A stretch of 64,000 bases of DNA from an uncultured cyanobacterium (lineage in GTDB: Bacteria; Cyanobacteriota; Cyanobacteriia; Cyanobacteriales; Nostocaceae), in the NCBI GenBank assembly GCA_903903925.1, contig CAIVAU010000113.1:1-64000 (forward strand), given 5' to 3'. Numbering within the stretch: position 1 is the stretch's first letter; every line of letters begins with the position of its first letter. The notes below the pieces were generated by a model, which did no database searches, was not told where the DNA came from, and was given only the letters and a program-made list of their open reading frames with translations. Positions 55,688 through 64,000 of the stretch are shown here, piece after piece. The position numbers and the translations under genes are program-made.

Positions 55688-57886
55688 TTAGCCAATTTCT
55701 CTTTGCCATAAAATATCTGTAACTCGTGTCATCCCAGCTTTCAGATGACGGCGATAGGTACTGAAGGGCAAATCTAGTAACTCAGCTGCTTGTTCTTGCG
55801 TGGGGGCGGGATTTAAATAAGTTCGATAAACAGCGCGGTAGAGTTTTTCATCACGAGGGGATGATTGTAGGGATTCAACTGCTTGTTTCAACAGATTTTG
55901 TAAAATGCTAATGCGTTGAGCATCGCGTAGGTGTCCAGATGAAGACTTTTGCGTGTCCTTTGGACCCTCAGTTATACTTGCTTTTGTGGCAACTTGTTCT
56001 TCTACTAAGCGCTGGAACACTTCCTGTACGCTTCGCGATCGCACCAATGGATTATTCTGTAATACATCAGGACAACTAAAGTTACGTAATGCATTCTGCG
56101 CTGCTTCCACAAATTCTGGCTGACTAAGAACTAACAAAGGTTCATCAACTGGAGTCATGTCTACAGATTCTCCGGCAGTTTTAACCTCTTTTTGTGCCAA
56201 AATTTCCTTCCATATGGCAGGTGACACAATTCGCCAGTCATGCCCATAAACACCATAGTGTCTTCCCCCAACTGTAAAATCAGTTTCAGAAAGTCGTGTT
56301 AAGTCGAAATAGTTTAACATTGCTGTCCAACTATCTGCTTGGGCACAAGGTAGAAAGGTGTATGCTAACCCCGGTGTTTTCTGAAAATACTGCACAAAAT
56401 TAATGAAAATTAGACTTTGGGTAGGGGAAACAGCTTGATAGGTGTCCCGCGCCATCCAAAAGCGGAAAATAGTTGCGCCTTCGCTAGGGCGTAATGGTGC
56501 ATGGGTTTGGAGATATTGCCAAGATGCAAAAGCGCCCGGATCTGCGCTTAAATCTTCAGCAGTTGCTGTGTGCAATGCCACCATCATTGCAAATCCCGCA
56601 GGTTCGGAGTGGGAGTCGCGAAATACGACGACATTCTGCGGTTGGCGCTTTAACCAGTGATCTGCTATTTTTGCTGATTCTTCGCCTTCGTATTGTACCA
56701 CCATCCCCAGCAGTGCAGTTTTGTCGGTTTCCCGTAGTGAATCCGTTAATAAACTACTTTGCTCACCCCAGGTAAAACAGGATCGAATCGCCGAGTTATC
56801 CCGATGTAAAAAAATATAATCAAGTAGCACTCGATGCTTTTCTTGCCCTTGGGTTTGTCCTAGTCGTTTAGTATAATATTGACGCGCTCGGTGGTGTAAT
56901 TCAGTGTAAAATTCTGCATTACGCCAACGCAAGTCAGCAATTAAAACTTCCCGTGCTAAATCGTGGGGAAATAAACCCGATAGCCCTGATTCGATAAACG
57001 ACAGTCCGCGCAACCACTCAAATAAATCGTGAACATCAAGTATTTCCCCAGAGTGAACCTCACCAGCCAAAGTATTTTGAGACACAGCCAATATTTGATT
57101 GAGTGCGGCTTCGGTAGTCAGTCGAAGCACCGCACAAGCTTCTAAAGCCATACGGTGTATAGGCGTTGGGACTTCTTGTATAAATCTTTCTAACAGTGTT
57201 TTAACAACATTGCGAACAGATTCTGCTTGAAAAGAGATTTCTTTTCCCTGAGCAAACACCTCAGCAACCAGAGATAATGCTAGAGGATGTCCGTGGGTAA
57301 ATTCTAGAATCGCCTGGTGCTGTGTGCTGGGAATATCTCGTATGGTGAGATAAGTTTGACTTTCTTCTGGGGTCAGGTTGCGTAGGGGCAAGGTGTGCAT
57401 CACAGCTTGCCAACCGGGATCGCTACACCAAGGAGATGAGGGGGGATTACGTCCGGCAATCACAATTAAGGTGTTAACAGACAAATGGGGTAAGAATACT
57501 TCCCGCAACCATTCATCTAGCTGGGTAATAGCTTCATAGGTATCAATAAAAATGACATGACGTTCTTGTCTTTGGGCTAGCAGATGCAAAGGAGAATCTG
57601 ATTCCTTCAATCCCATCAATAAACGCAATTTGCTCACAAAAGATTCTGGCGCAGCTTCTATATTACGTCCTTCTACGTAGATCGTTGATATTTTTGACTG
57701 CTCACAAAACCGCAAAAACTGCTGTATGAGGGTTGTTTTGCCCACACCGCCTGGGCCAAAGACGTGTAAAATGTGAAAAGGTAATTCTGTGGATGCGATC
57801 GCATGGCGGAATAGCTCCACTTCCCGCCCACGTCCTACAAATCTGCGATTTCGTTCTGCACTTAGTCGCTGTAATAGAGATGTCAT
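55688..57886 (-). CDS. STAND-type ATPase with GNAT-like region and C-terminal HTH
   Basis: A 732-residue protein. Walker A GPGGVGKTTLIQ (about residue 44) and HVIFIDTYEAI (Walker B, about 108) with RNLTPEESQTYL in the helical lid identify an AP-ATPase/STAND-like NTPase domain. A middle region (about 360-560; VVVFRDSHSEPAGFAMMVAL, YQAVSPTQSLIFINFVQYF) looks like an acetyltransferase-type fold. The tail carries a sigma-70 region-4-like HTH (TQEQAAELLDLPFSTYRRHL). The second ATG at 57886 is chosen (AAGGAAGGG six bases upstream). It is probably a signal-dependent regulator; the stimulus is unknown. No terminator was seen. Confidence 0.75.
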   Translation of the reverse strand: MTSLLQRLSAERNRRFVGRGREVELFRHAIASTELPFHILHVFGPGGVGKTTLIQQFLRFCEQSKISTIYVEGRNIEAAPESFVSKLRLLMGLKESDSPLHLLAQRQERHVIFIDTYEAITQLDEWLREVFLPHLSVNTLIVIAGRNPPSSPWCSDPGWQAVMHTLPLRNLTPEESQTYLTIRDIPSTQHQAILEFTHGHPLALSLVAEVFAQGKEISFQAESVRNVVKTLLERFIQEVPTPIHRMALEACAVLRLTTEAALNQILAVSQNTLAGEVHSGEILDVHDLFEWLRGLSFIESGLSGLFPHDLAREVLIADLRWRNAEFYTELHHRARQYYTKRLGQTQGQEKHRVLLDYIFLHRDNSAIRSCFTWGEQSSLLTDSLRETDKTALLGMVVQYEGEESAKIADHWLKRQPQNVVVFRDSHSEPAGFAMMVALHTATAEDLSADPGAFASWQYLQTHAPLRPSEGATIFRFWMARDTYQAVSPTQSLIFINFVQYFQKTPGLAYTFLPCAQADSWTAMLNYFDLTRLSETDFTVGGRHYGVYGHDWRIVSPAIWKEILAQKEVKTAGESVDMTPVDEPLLVLSQPEFVEAAQNALRNFSCPDVLQNNPLVRSRSVQEVFQRLVEEQVATKASITEGPKDTQKSSSGHLRDAQRISILQNLLKQAVESLQSSPRDEKLYRAVYRTYLNPAPTQEQAAELLDLPFSTYRRHLKAGMTRVTDILWQREIG

Positions 57887-58110
57887 TGGCATCCCTTCCT
57901 TCAATTTTACGTAGGATTACAGTATAACAGAATCTTGGTTTTCCAAATTGGTACGTTGATAGGTTTAGAGGGCATTTCCCGGTATGGATAAAGTTGTTGG
58001 TGCAGGGGCGAATTTTCGGTAAGTGGTACAGGTACAACATTCGATTCCTTACAGGCGCGATATACATCTATACTGCTAATTACAACAACACGCTGGGCAA
58101 TCCCCTATTA
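57887..58110. other. Intergenic region
   Basis: A 224-bp spacer between same-strand genes. Nothing distinct. Confidence 0.5.
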
Positions 58111-59283
58111 TTAGGTTGACACCAATTTGCCTTCTTTAGTTAACCTGAGTCGTCGCCCCCGCCACTCAATTGTGCTGCCAAAGAAGCCATAGCACCAGAT
58201 AGCAAAGCTGAGCAAATCGCGTAAAGGGATCAGCCAGAGAAACTTTTTAGCAACCGGATCGTTGAGAATTTTCACTCCCACTACCCAGCCCATGACTAAT
58301 CGCGTTGTCCAAGTGATCATTAGCCCAGCCCAGCCTAATATTGACCCTTTTGTTGCAATTAGCAGTAGCAAGCTCGTAACAGTACCATAGGTAAAAATTA
58401 GTCCCAGATAACCCCAAGGACGAGAAACGCGGATACAACGTGCCCAGCGGATTTGATGCTTGATTGCCTGAGCTACAGTGCTAGGTGCTAGTATGTGTTC
58501 AACGATATAGTCGGAAAGCACAACTTTATAGCCTGCTTGAGCTGGTAAATAGCCGAGTTGGAAATCGTCCGCTAGATAATCAGCGATCGCCCTAAATCCG
58601 CCGATAGCTTGGAGTGCTTCTTTGCGGATCGCAATGGTGGAACCAAAGGCAAACTTGATTGGAGCAAGTTGTTTGCTGACTAAAACATTTGCATGAAATT
58701 CTGTAGAAGTCCCTATCGCCTCTAAGGTTGTTACCCATCCTTGTGCTAAGGAACGATACAGACAGGTAACAACACCAACACTCTTGTCATGCAATGGCTG
58801 GACAACTCGTTGTAAGTAGTCACATCCCACTCGGATATCACTATCAGCAATCAGCCAGATTTCATATTTAGCAACAGTTGCAGCATTCTCTAGATTACTC
58901 ACCTTGAAATTTGTCCCAATGGTGCGATCGCTCACCACAAGCTGAATATCTAGTTTTGGAAAGTCATGGATAATCTGCTTGACGACTGCTATCCCAGAGT
59001 CTTGCGGGTCACGGACGCCAAAAATCATCTGGTAAGTTGGGTAGTCTTGTCGGCAAAAGGAAGCCAAGTTTTCATAGGCGTCGTTATCCAACCCACAAAT
59101 TGGTTTGAGGATGGTCATGGGTGGGTGGAAATTTGGATCTACAGGATCATGATGGTGAAAGGCGATCGCCGCATAAATTCCATAGCAGTAAAACAAGACA
59201 GCCGATAGGCAAAGGATTAATAGTAGAAAATCAATGATCTTAAAATTAACAGTTGTGAAAGCAGCAGAATCAACAATCCCCAT
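58111..59283 (-). CDS. hpnI: Ceramide glucosyltransferase-like GT (HpnI type)
   Basis: A 390-residue membrane glycosyltransferase (GT21). One N-terminal TM segment (IIDFLLLILCLSAVLFYCYG) precedes the GT-A domain: MTILKPICGLDNDAYENLAS, the nucleotide-sugar DxD-like ADSDIRVGCDYL, FGSTIAIRKEAL, the LADDFQLG acceptor-site Asp and a HQIRWARCIR motif (Q/RxxRW). Three C-terminal TM segments follow. HpnI-type proteins add N-acetylglucosamine to bacteriohopanetetrol; ceramide-type or other lipid acceptors are possible. No other hopanoid gene is nearby, so the symbol is by resemblance. Confidence 0.75.
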   Translation of the reverse strand: MGIVDSAAFTTVNFKIIDFLLLILCLSAVLFYCYGIYAAIAFHHHDPVDPNFHPPMTILKPICGLDNDAYENLASFCRQDYPTYQMIFGVRDPQDSGIAVVKQIIHDFPKLDIQLVVSDRTIGTNFKVSNLENAATVAKYEIWLIADSDIRVGCDYLQRVVQPLHDKSVGVVTCLYRSLAQGWVTTLEAIGTSTEFHANVLVSKQLAPIKFAFGSTIAIRKEALQAIGGFRAIADYLADDFQLGYLPAQAGYKVVLSDYIVEHILAPSTVAQAIKHQIRWARCIRVSRPWGYLGLIFTYGTVTSLLLLIATKGSILGWAGLMITWTTRLVMGWVVGVKILNDPVAKKFLWLIPLRDLLSFAIWCYGFFGSTIEWRGRRLRLTKEGKLVST

Positions 59284-59565
59284 TGAGTTAGACCCCCGCC
59301 CATAGCCAGAAGTATGGGCGAGACAACCCCGCCCATACAGAAGTCAGAAGTAAAAAAGCCTTTGTGTTTAGCTTTTAGACAAAAGCATTTTACCAGGAGT
59401 CAGGAGTCAGAATTTATCTTTCTTTTGATATCTGTCTTCAGGCTATTGACGACATACTGTTATCTCCCGACTATTAAAGAATCAGAACCCATCTTTCCCT
59501 ATCGATACAGATACCAAACACTTATAAGTTTTGACTTCTGACTCCTGAGTCCTGAATTCTGACTT
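59284..59565. repeat. Repeat-rich spacer
   Basis: It contains an inverted repeat GCCCATA..TATGGGC (59300-59320) with a third GCCCATAC, a 46-bp repeat (59395-59440) shared with 46427-46472, and TGACTCC-type repeats (59533-59562). Confidence 0.75.
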
Positions 59566-59838
59566 TTAAATAGCGCTACTGCGGTTCATTAAGTTCCATA
59601 AGAAAATAGCAACAATTGCACCTAACACAGCAACTACAATTCCTGGTATACTTAGGGCAGGAGCAGCTAGAGCAAAATTACCCGTGCTAAAAAAGACGCC
59701 TAAACTGCCACCTACAAATGCACCAATTACGCCTAAAATAATTGTTGCCAAAATTCCACCACCTTGATGACCAGGATAAATAGCTTTTGCGATCGCACCT
59801 GCAATTAAACCTAGAACTATCCAAGCAATAATATTCAT
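59566..59838 (-). CDS. GlsB/YeaQ/YmgE-family membrane protein
   Basis: A 90-residue small membrane protein (transglycosylase-associated family) with three hydrophobic segments: IIAWIVLGLIAGAIAKAIYP, ILATIILGVIGAFVGGSLG and IPGIVVAVLGAIVAIFLWNL. It is stress-linked in many bacteria, but the function is unknown. Single gene. Confidence 0.9.
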   Translation of the reverse strand: MNIIAWIVLGLIAGAIAKAIYPGHQGGGILATIILGVIGAFVGGSLGVFFSTGNFALAAPALSIPGIVVAVLGAIVAIFLWNLMNRSSAI

Positions 59839-59966
59839 TAACGTGCTTCCTTAAACTTCCTTCTCGTTAGACAAATCATAGCCATCACAGCTTAGATTTT
59901 TTCTCTATCATGGGAAATAAGTATGGCAAGCGGAAGGTAGATTTAAAGGCAATGCTTTGAGATATT

Positions 59967-60722
59967 CTATCTGCTTCTGTATTGATCTTGAAGGTCTTGA
60001 GGATTCACTTCAGTAAGGTTAGCGCCGATGAGGTTAGCACCGGTGAGGTTAGCCCCTGCCAAGTTTGCGCCTCTCAGGTTAGTCCATCTCAAGTTAGCAT
60101 CTCTGAGATTAGCCTCACTTAGATTAGCCCGCATCAAGTATGCACCATTAAGGTGAGCCTTGGTCAAATTAGCTTTATATAGGTCAGTTTTGTAAAGGTA
60201 AGCGCCCATCAATTCTGCCTCATAGAGGTTCGCCTGACTGAGGTCAGATACAATCAAGTTAGCTTCGATCAAGTTTGCAAAACAGAGGTTACATCGGTAA
60301 AGTTTTGCTCCACCCAAATCGGCATCTCTCAAGTGAGCGCCTCTCAAGTCAGCCCCAATCAGATTAGCATTAGCGATCGCAGCACCTTTGAGATTTGCCT
60401 CACTTAAGTTAGAACCAATCAAATTGGCATAACTCAGATTTGCCTGTGTAAGTGTAGCACCACTCAGGTTAGCAACACTAAAGTTAGCCCCGCTCAGATT
60501 TGCTTTAAAGAGGACAGCTTCCTTGAGGTTAGCACCACTGAGGTCAACACCGCTGAGGTTTGCTTGTACAAGTAAAGCATGACTTAGATCAACCCCGTTC
60601 AAGTTTACTCCTTGCAGGTTCGCATCCCTGAGGTCTGGTTCAATCTGGGGATTCTTATTTCTCCACTCAATCCATGTAACTTTGCCTGCTTTCAGTAAAG
60701 CCAGATGCTCTCGATTTGCCAT
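59967..60722 (-). CDS. Pentapeptide-repeat protein
   Basis: A 251-residue protein with about 40 tandem A(N/D)LXX repeats from residue 30 to 240 (for example ANLSGVDLSGANLKEAVLFK), forming a right-handed quadrilateral beta-helix. The N-terminus has HLALLKAGKVTWIEWRNKNP, the usual cap of such proteins. No enzyme domain. Its gene lies 9 bp downstream of ccmP on the same strand, so they may be co-transcribed. Possible roles such as binding partner or scaffold are not proven. Confidence 0.9.
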   Translation of the reverse strand: MANREHLALLKAGKVTWIEWRNKNPQIEPDLRDANLQGVNLNGVDLSHALLVQANLSGVDLSGANLKEAVLFKANLSGANFSVANLSGATLTQANLSYANLIGSNLSEANLKGAAIANANLIGADLRGAHLRDADLGGAKLYRCNLCFANLIEANLIVSDLSQANLYEAELMGAYLYKTDLYKANLTKAHLNGAYLMRANLSEANLRDANLRWTNLRGANLAGANLTGANLIGANLTEVNPQDLQDQYRSR

Positions 60723-60731
60723 CTCTCTCCT

Positions 60732-61373
60732 CTACTCCTGACGCCCACTCTGGGGATTTACCCGACCAGCTACATTTTCTATCGCCGTTAATGCTCCCGC
60801 CGCACCTGCAAGAATATTCTGTTCTTGTCCACCTAAATAAAGCCGTCCAAAGCTACCGACAGCTTGAACCTCAAGGATGTTAATCGCCGCCGCTTTCTCC
60901 GCTTCATTCGCAGCCAGTGCGGCATAAGCAGCAGGCTCAACTTCTAATACATACAGCGTTTGCCCTGCTAGTAGGAGCTGTCCCCTTCGCGTGCGATTGA
61001 TTAGTTGTGTTTGGTAAGCATCAATGTTGCGTATAATCTGGCTAGAAACGACACGCGGTTTGAGACCTTGATCTTTTCCGACTCCTAGTGCCGCCAAAAT
61101 GGCTTGACCAGCAGATCGCGTTTCACCTTGGGAGTTAGAATGAACTTCCAATAGACCGTACAGTCGCTCTACGACCTGTACTCCCGGACGGACGGAGGCA
61201 GCTTTGAGCGCTACATCCGTAATCCGATTAATTTCGATCCCAGGAGAGATTTCAATCCACAACGATGTATCTCCTGGTAATGGCAAGAAACCTTGGGCTA
61301 CTGTTCCCATATATGCTGCATGTTGAGGTTGTAGGCTGTCGAGAAATACGAAACTGCGTAGTTCTATTCCCAA
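60732..61373 (-). CDS. ccmP: Carboxysome shell protein CcmP (tandem BMC)
   Basis: A 213-residue tandem-domain bacterial microcompartment shell protein. The start [20 protein letters not shown] and the paired regions [20 protein letters not shown] and [20 protein letters not shown] match my memory of cyanobacterial CcmP, including the 213-residue length. CcmP forms pseudohexamers that can stack and hold a gated pore for 3-phosphoglycerate-size metabolites. In cyanobacteria it is usually away from the main ccm operon, as here. Confidence 0.88.
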   Translation of the reverse strand: MGIELRSFVFLDSLQPQHAAYMGTVAQGFLPLPGDTSLWIEISPGIEINRITDVALKAASVRPGVQVVERLYGLLEVHSNSQGETRSAGQAILAALGVGKDQGLKPRVVSSQIIRNIDAYQTQLINRTRRGQLLLAGQTLYVLEVEPAAYAALAANEAEKAAAINILEVQAVGSFGRLYLGGQEQNILAGAAGALTAIENVAGRVNPQSGRQE

Positions 61374-61702
61374 GATTTTGCTCTCCAGTCATGAGGGTAA
61401 CAGTAATTTGTATTGAGTTTACCAGCTTTAAGGGAATGGCACTAGGAAAATATGAAGCTACCGGCTGTAGGGTTTGGAGTTGCAGGTTTCGGGTAACAGG
61501 TGCGAAAACTAAAAATCAGAAAACTAGCTTTTCCAAATTTAGGTCAACATAGGTAACCCCTTGGTGGTATTATTGTAGGAGTAGAGAGATATATTGGGCT
61601 TTAGCCTTACCTACGTGTGTTTCAAAAACAAAATAGAAATCCTATATAATAAAATATAAAACATCAAAAGTCAAGATTTATAAGCAATCCATCTAAGAAA
61701 CC
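61374..61702. other. Divergent intergenic region
   Basis: About 330 bp containing the ccmP and DUF2301 promoters. No repeat or motif I can name. Confidence 0.6.
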
Positions 61703-62359
61703 ATGACTCAGCTACAACAATCTCAACCCGCAACTTATCAAGGTCAGTTTGGCGAATTTACAATAAATCAGAGCGATCGCACTGGTGTGATTATCTATCG
61801 CACTGGGTTAATGGTAGCTGCACTCAGCTTTGCCGTTGGTAGTGCGCTGGTTTTGCTGAACAATGACCTCACTGTTGTCAAATCACTAACGCCTCTATAT
61901 GCTTGTTTTAGTCTCGCTCTTGGTGTCAGTTTACTTACCATTCACATCTATATGGCACCACTGCACCGACTTTTACAAGTTTTTTGGGCGATCGGCAGCC
62001 TAGCCGCATTTGTACTCGCACTCTTGAACAGTGAACCTTTAGCTGCTACCGTTTATACTCAACCCGTGACTCTGTTGGGAGTGGGTTTTACCTTTGTTGC
62101 GTTAACAGGAATTTATTTCAAAGAAGCATTTTGTTTTAATCGGTTTGAAACTAAGCTGTTGACACCAATAGTACCGTCACTGTTGTTAGGGCATTTGGTA
62201 GGTGTGTTACCAACTGAGTGGGAACGGGTTTTACTAGGACTTTGGGCAGTTCTGTTTGTGGTATTTGCCCTACGTAAAACCGTGCAAGAAATCCCTGCGG
62301 ATATAGGTGATAAGTCTGTATTTGCTTATTTGAAAGGGCAGCTTTCAGCTAGGGCATAG
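61703..62359 (+). CDS. DUF2301 family integral membrane protein
   Basis: A 218-residue protein with about six TM segments (for example LMVAALSFAVGSALVLLNND, PLYACFSLALGVSLLTIHIY, LLGVGFTFVALTGIYF). The conserved GIYFKEAFCFNRFETKLLTP loop identifies the cyanobacterial DUF2301 family. Function unknown. Single gene. Confidence 0.85.
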   Translation: MTQLQQSQPATYQGQFGEFTINQSDRTGVIIYRTGLMVAALSFAVGSALVLLNNDLTVVKSLTPLYACFSLALGVSLLTIHIYMAPLHRLLQVFWAIGSLAAFVLALLNSEPLAATVYTQPVTLLGVGFTFVALTGIYFKEAFCFNRFETKLLTPIVPSLLLGHLVGVLPTEWERVLLGLWAVLFVVFALRKTVQEIPADIGDKSVFAYLKGQLSARA

Positions 62360-62570
62360 ACGAAGTTGCTAAGTAAAAAAACATCTTCCTGATTCCTGAT
62401 CGCTGGTTCTCAATTACCTTCAAATTTAATACTTTTAAAATAGTTTTTTAGAATCATTTCTGACTGTAGGCAGAGATTTTTAGAGGTTGAAAGTTGATAG
62501 ATTATAGTGGAAACATTGTAGCGTTCAAAAAGTGTTTGAGCTTCTCCCACATCCCACGACATGTAACGCC

Positions 62571-63245
62571 ATGCTATTCAAAGACCGAACGGCAGCAGGT
62601 CAAGTTTTAGCTAAGGAATTAGCAGCTTATGCTAATCATCCAGATGTGCTGGTGTTAGCGCTGCCACGGGGCGGTGTACCCGTCGCCTTTGAAGTTGCTC
62701 AAGCGCTCAATGCTCCTTTAGATGTCCTTGTGGTACGCAAGTTGGGTGTGCCAGGTCATAAAGAATTGGCAATGGGAGCGATCGCTTGTGATGGCACACA
62801 AGTCTTAAATCAGGAAATTCTGCGAGACTACGGTTTATCAGAGGAAGCTATTAGCCAAGTGACGGCAAAAGAAAAACAGGAGTTAGAACGACGAGAACAC
62901 CTTTATCGCGATAGTCGCCCATTACCAGTGTTAAATGGACGCACCGTGATCTTGGTAGATGACGGTTTGGCGACAGGCGCAACTATGCGGGCTGCAATAC
63001 TTTCAGTCCAGAAACACCAACCTGCTAAAGTTATTGTTGCTGTACCAGTTTCTGCACCTCAAACTCGCCAGGAATTTGAAGCTGAGGTAGACGAAATTAT
63101 CTGTGCTAAGACACCAAGCCCTTTTTACAGTGTTGGTCTATGGTATAAAAACTTTCCACAAACCAAAGATGAAGAAGTCTGCGACTTACTCAAGGTAGCG
63201 GCAGAACGGCTATGCGCTGCACAGGAAAAATCTACGTTATCTTAG
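62571..63245 (+). CDS. Phosphoribosyltransferase-family protein
   Basis: A 224-residue type I PRT-fold protein. The N-terminal MLFKDRTAAGQVLAKEL opening and VLALPRGGVPVAFEVAQ are typical of the group, as is the PRPP-binding motif VILVDDGLATGATM (about residue 138). The 62571 ATG is preferred to an upstream GTG at 62532. Relatives are annotated as orphan PRTs or in stress islands; the base substrate is unknown. No partner esterase-like domain is fused. Confidence 0.85.
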   Translation: MLFKDRTAAGQVLAKELAAYANHPDVLVLALPRGGVPVAFEVAQALNAPLDVLVVRKLGVPGHKELAMGAIACDGTQVLNQEILRDYGLSEEAISQVTAKEKQELERREHLYRDSRPLPVLNGRTVILVDDGLATGATMRAAILSVQKHQPAKVIVAVPVSAPQTRQEFEAEVDEIICAKTPSPFYSVGLWYKNFPQTKDEEVCDLLKVAAERLCAAQEKSTLS

Positions 63246-63399
63246 GTGATATTCACGCGGTACAGGCTGCGTGCATTGAGAAAGTACTTAAATCTCTGGG
63301 AATGAGGTACGACTGGTGAAAGAATTCCGAAATCTCAACAACCCCTTTTGTAGTAGTCAGTATCGACCTCAAACTATATCTTAATAAAGAAGAATAGTC

Positions 63400-63861
63400 A
63401 TGCCCACACACCTTTTGGAAAAACCAGTGCGGTTTATGGTATATGCAGCCCTTCATTTGTCCATAGTTGCATTAACAGACCAAAATGCCCAAGCATATCA
63501 GCACGATTTTAGACTTATTAATAAAACCAGTTACGATATCGTACACACAAATTTTCCTCGGTCGATATCTGTATTAACGGCTCAAAATTTGCAAGGAGAT
63601 CGGCGTGATTTTACGCTTATTAATAAGACCAGTTACGATATTGTAAGCGTATTTATTTCCCCTGTTTATAAAGACGATTGGGAAGAAGATGTTTTAGGTA
63701 GGTCTGTTTTATACAAGGGTCAATATACCACGATCAGGTTTAGTGGTTATCCTAATAATGTATGTTATTTTGATGTGAAAGTTAAGTTTGATGATGATAC
63801 CAGTTTAACAAGAAGTAAAATTAATCTTTGTAAGACGAGTTCATACACTATCAGAGATTAA
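63400..63861 (+). CDS. Secreted protein with internal duplication
   Basis: A 153-residue protein. An N-terminal hydrophobic stretch (VRFMVYAALHLSIVALTDQN) resembles a signal peptide. The motif DFRLINKTSYDIV occurs twice (about residues 36-48 and 70-82), the DNA being similar too. Only the second copy is followed by the full domain (VFISPVYKDDWEEDVLGRSV, CYFDVKVKFDDDTSLTRSKI, NLCKTSS). That domain type is common in cyanobacterial secreted proteins of unknown function. The first copy is a truncated duplicate. Confidence 0.7.
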   Translation: MPTHLLEKPVRFMVYAALHLSIVALTDQNAQAYQHDFRLINKTSYDIVHTNFPRSISVLTAQNLQGDRRDFTLINKTSYDIVSVFISPVYKDDWEEDVLGRSVLYKGQYTTIRFSGYPNNVCYFDVKVKFDDDTSLTRSKINLCKTSSYTIRD

Positions 63862-64000
63862 GGAATTGCTCTAAGGCTGTTTTCAGGGAGATGGATAATG
63901 GGGTTTCTAGTTTCTTTCTTCTGAAATAAAATTACCAAGCCCCTTGCCTTCGATATGCTTCTCGAACGCCAACCCTAAGGGAACACCAAGAAATAAATCC
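63862..64000. other. Window end, no gene seen
   Basis: The last 139 bp hold no frame I can support. Confidence 0.5.

Overview
The window looks like chromosomal DNA of a filamentous, heterocyst-forming cyanobacterium (order Nostocales). The evidence is a nif-type ferredoxin III gene (fdxB) beside the ferredoxin-HTH regulator cnfR/patB, psaC, minCDE, the carboxysome shell gene ccmP, many HIP1 octamers (GCGATCGC), and heptamer tandem repeats such as TGACTCC between genes. No tRNA, rRNA or CRISPR array was recognised by eye.

Layout. 0-5 kb: edge of a nitrogen-fixation region (fdxB, cnfR), then a GTP cyclohydrolase FolE2 / RibD-reductase-like pair. 5-12.9 kb: the most striking block, a compact set made of a CHAT protease, a VMAP-type adaptor, a MoxR AAA+ ATPase, a vWA protein fused to a formylglycine-generating-enzyme-like (FGE, C-type-lectin-fold) domain, and a second stand-alone FGE protein. 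This is the organisation of a vWA-MoxR ternary conflict (immunity-like) system. The two FGE domains are close copies, except for a C-terminal stretch whose differences mostly fit adenine-directed hypermutation by a diversity-generating retroelement (DGR). No reverse transcriptase is visible here, so it would have to act from elsewhere. 12.9-14.3 kb: a graveyard of toxin-antitoxin genes with a premature stop, truncations and a dispersed repeat.

14.3-26.6 kb: mostly housekeeping genes (fasciclin protein, DUF1537 kinase, minCDE, fmt, psaC, glmS). 26.6-28.8 kb: more decayed toxin-antitoxin genes, an ISAs1-family transposase remnant and an intact BrnT/XRE pair. 29-33 kb: a zinc-type metal resistance locus (SmtB/ZiaR-like repressor divergent from a P1B-ATPase) and an HlyD-type adaptor. 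33.4-36.2 kb: VIT1-like transporter, a metallo-beta-lactamase-fold protein that has lost its metal ligands, panD and ppa. 36.3-43 kb: accessory DNA (PD-(D/E)XK-like proteins, PIN toxin pair, a two-TM CorA-like protein with a truncated TPR gene, an AAA ATPase-nuclease fusion).

43.2-48 kb: a five-gene branched-chain/neutral amino acid ABC importer. 48-55 kb: an AspH-like protein, small zinc-ribbon and unknown proteins, and a DUF4331 / TPR / NicO metal-transporter trio. 55-64 kb: a STAND-type ATPase with a C-terminal HTH, a GT21 glycosyltransferase (HpnI-like), a GlsB-type membrane protein, a pentapeptide-repeat protein beside ccmP, a DUF2301 membrane protein, a phosphoribosyltransferase and a secreted protein with an internal duplication. 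Dispersed repeats recur throughout and in places supply stop or start codons. All functional calls rest on reading motifs and remembered families; no search was run.
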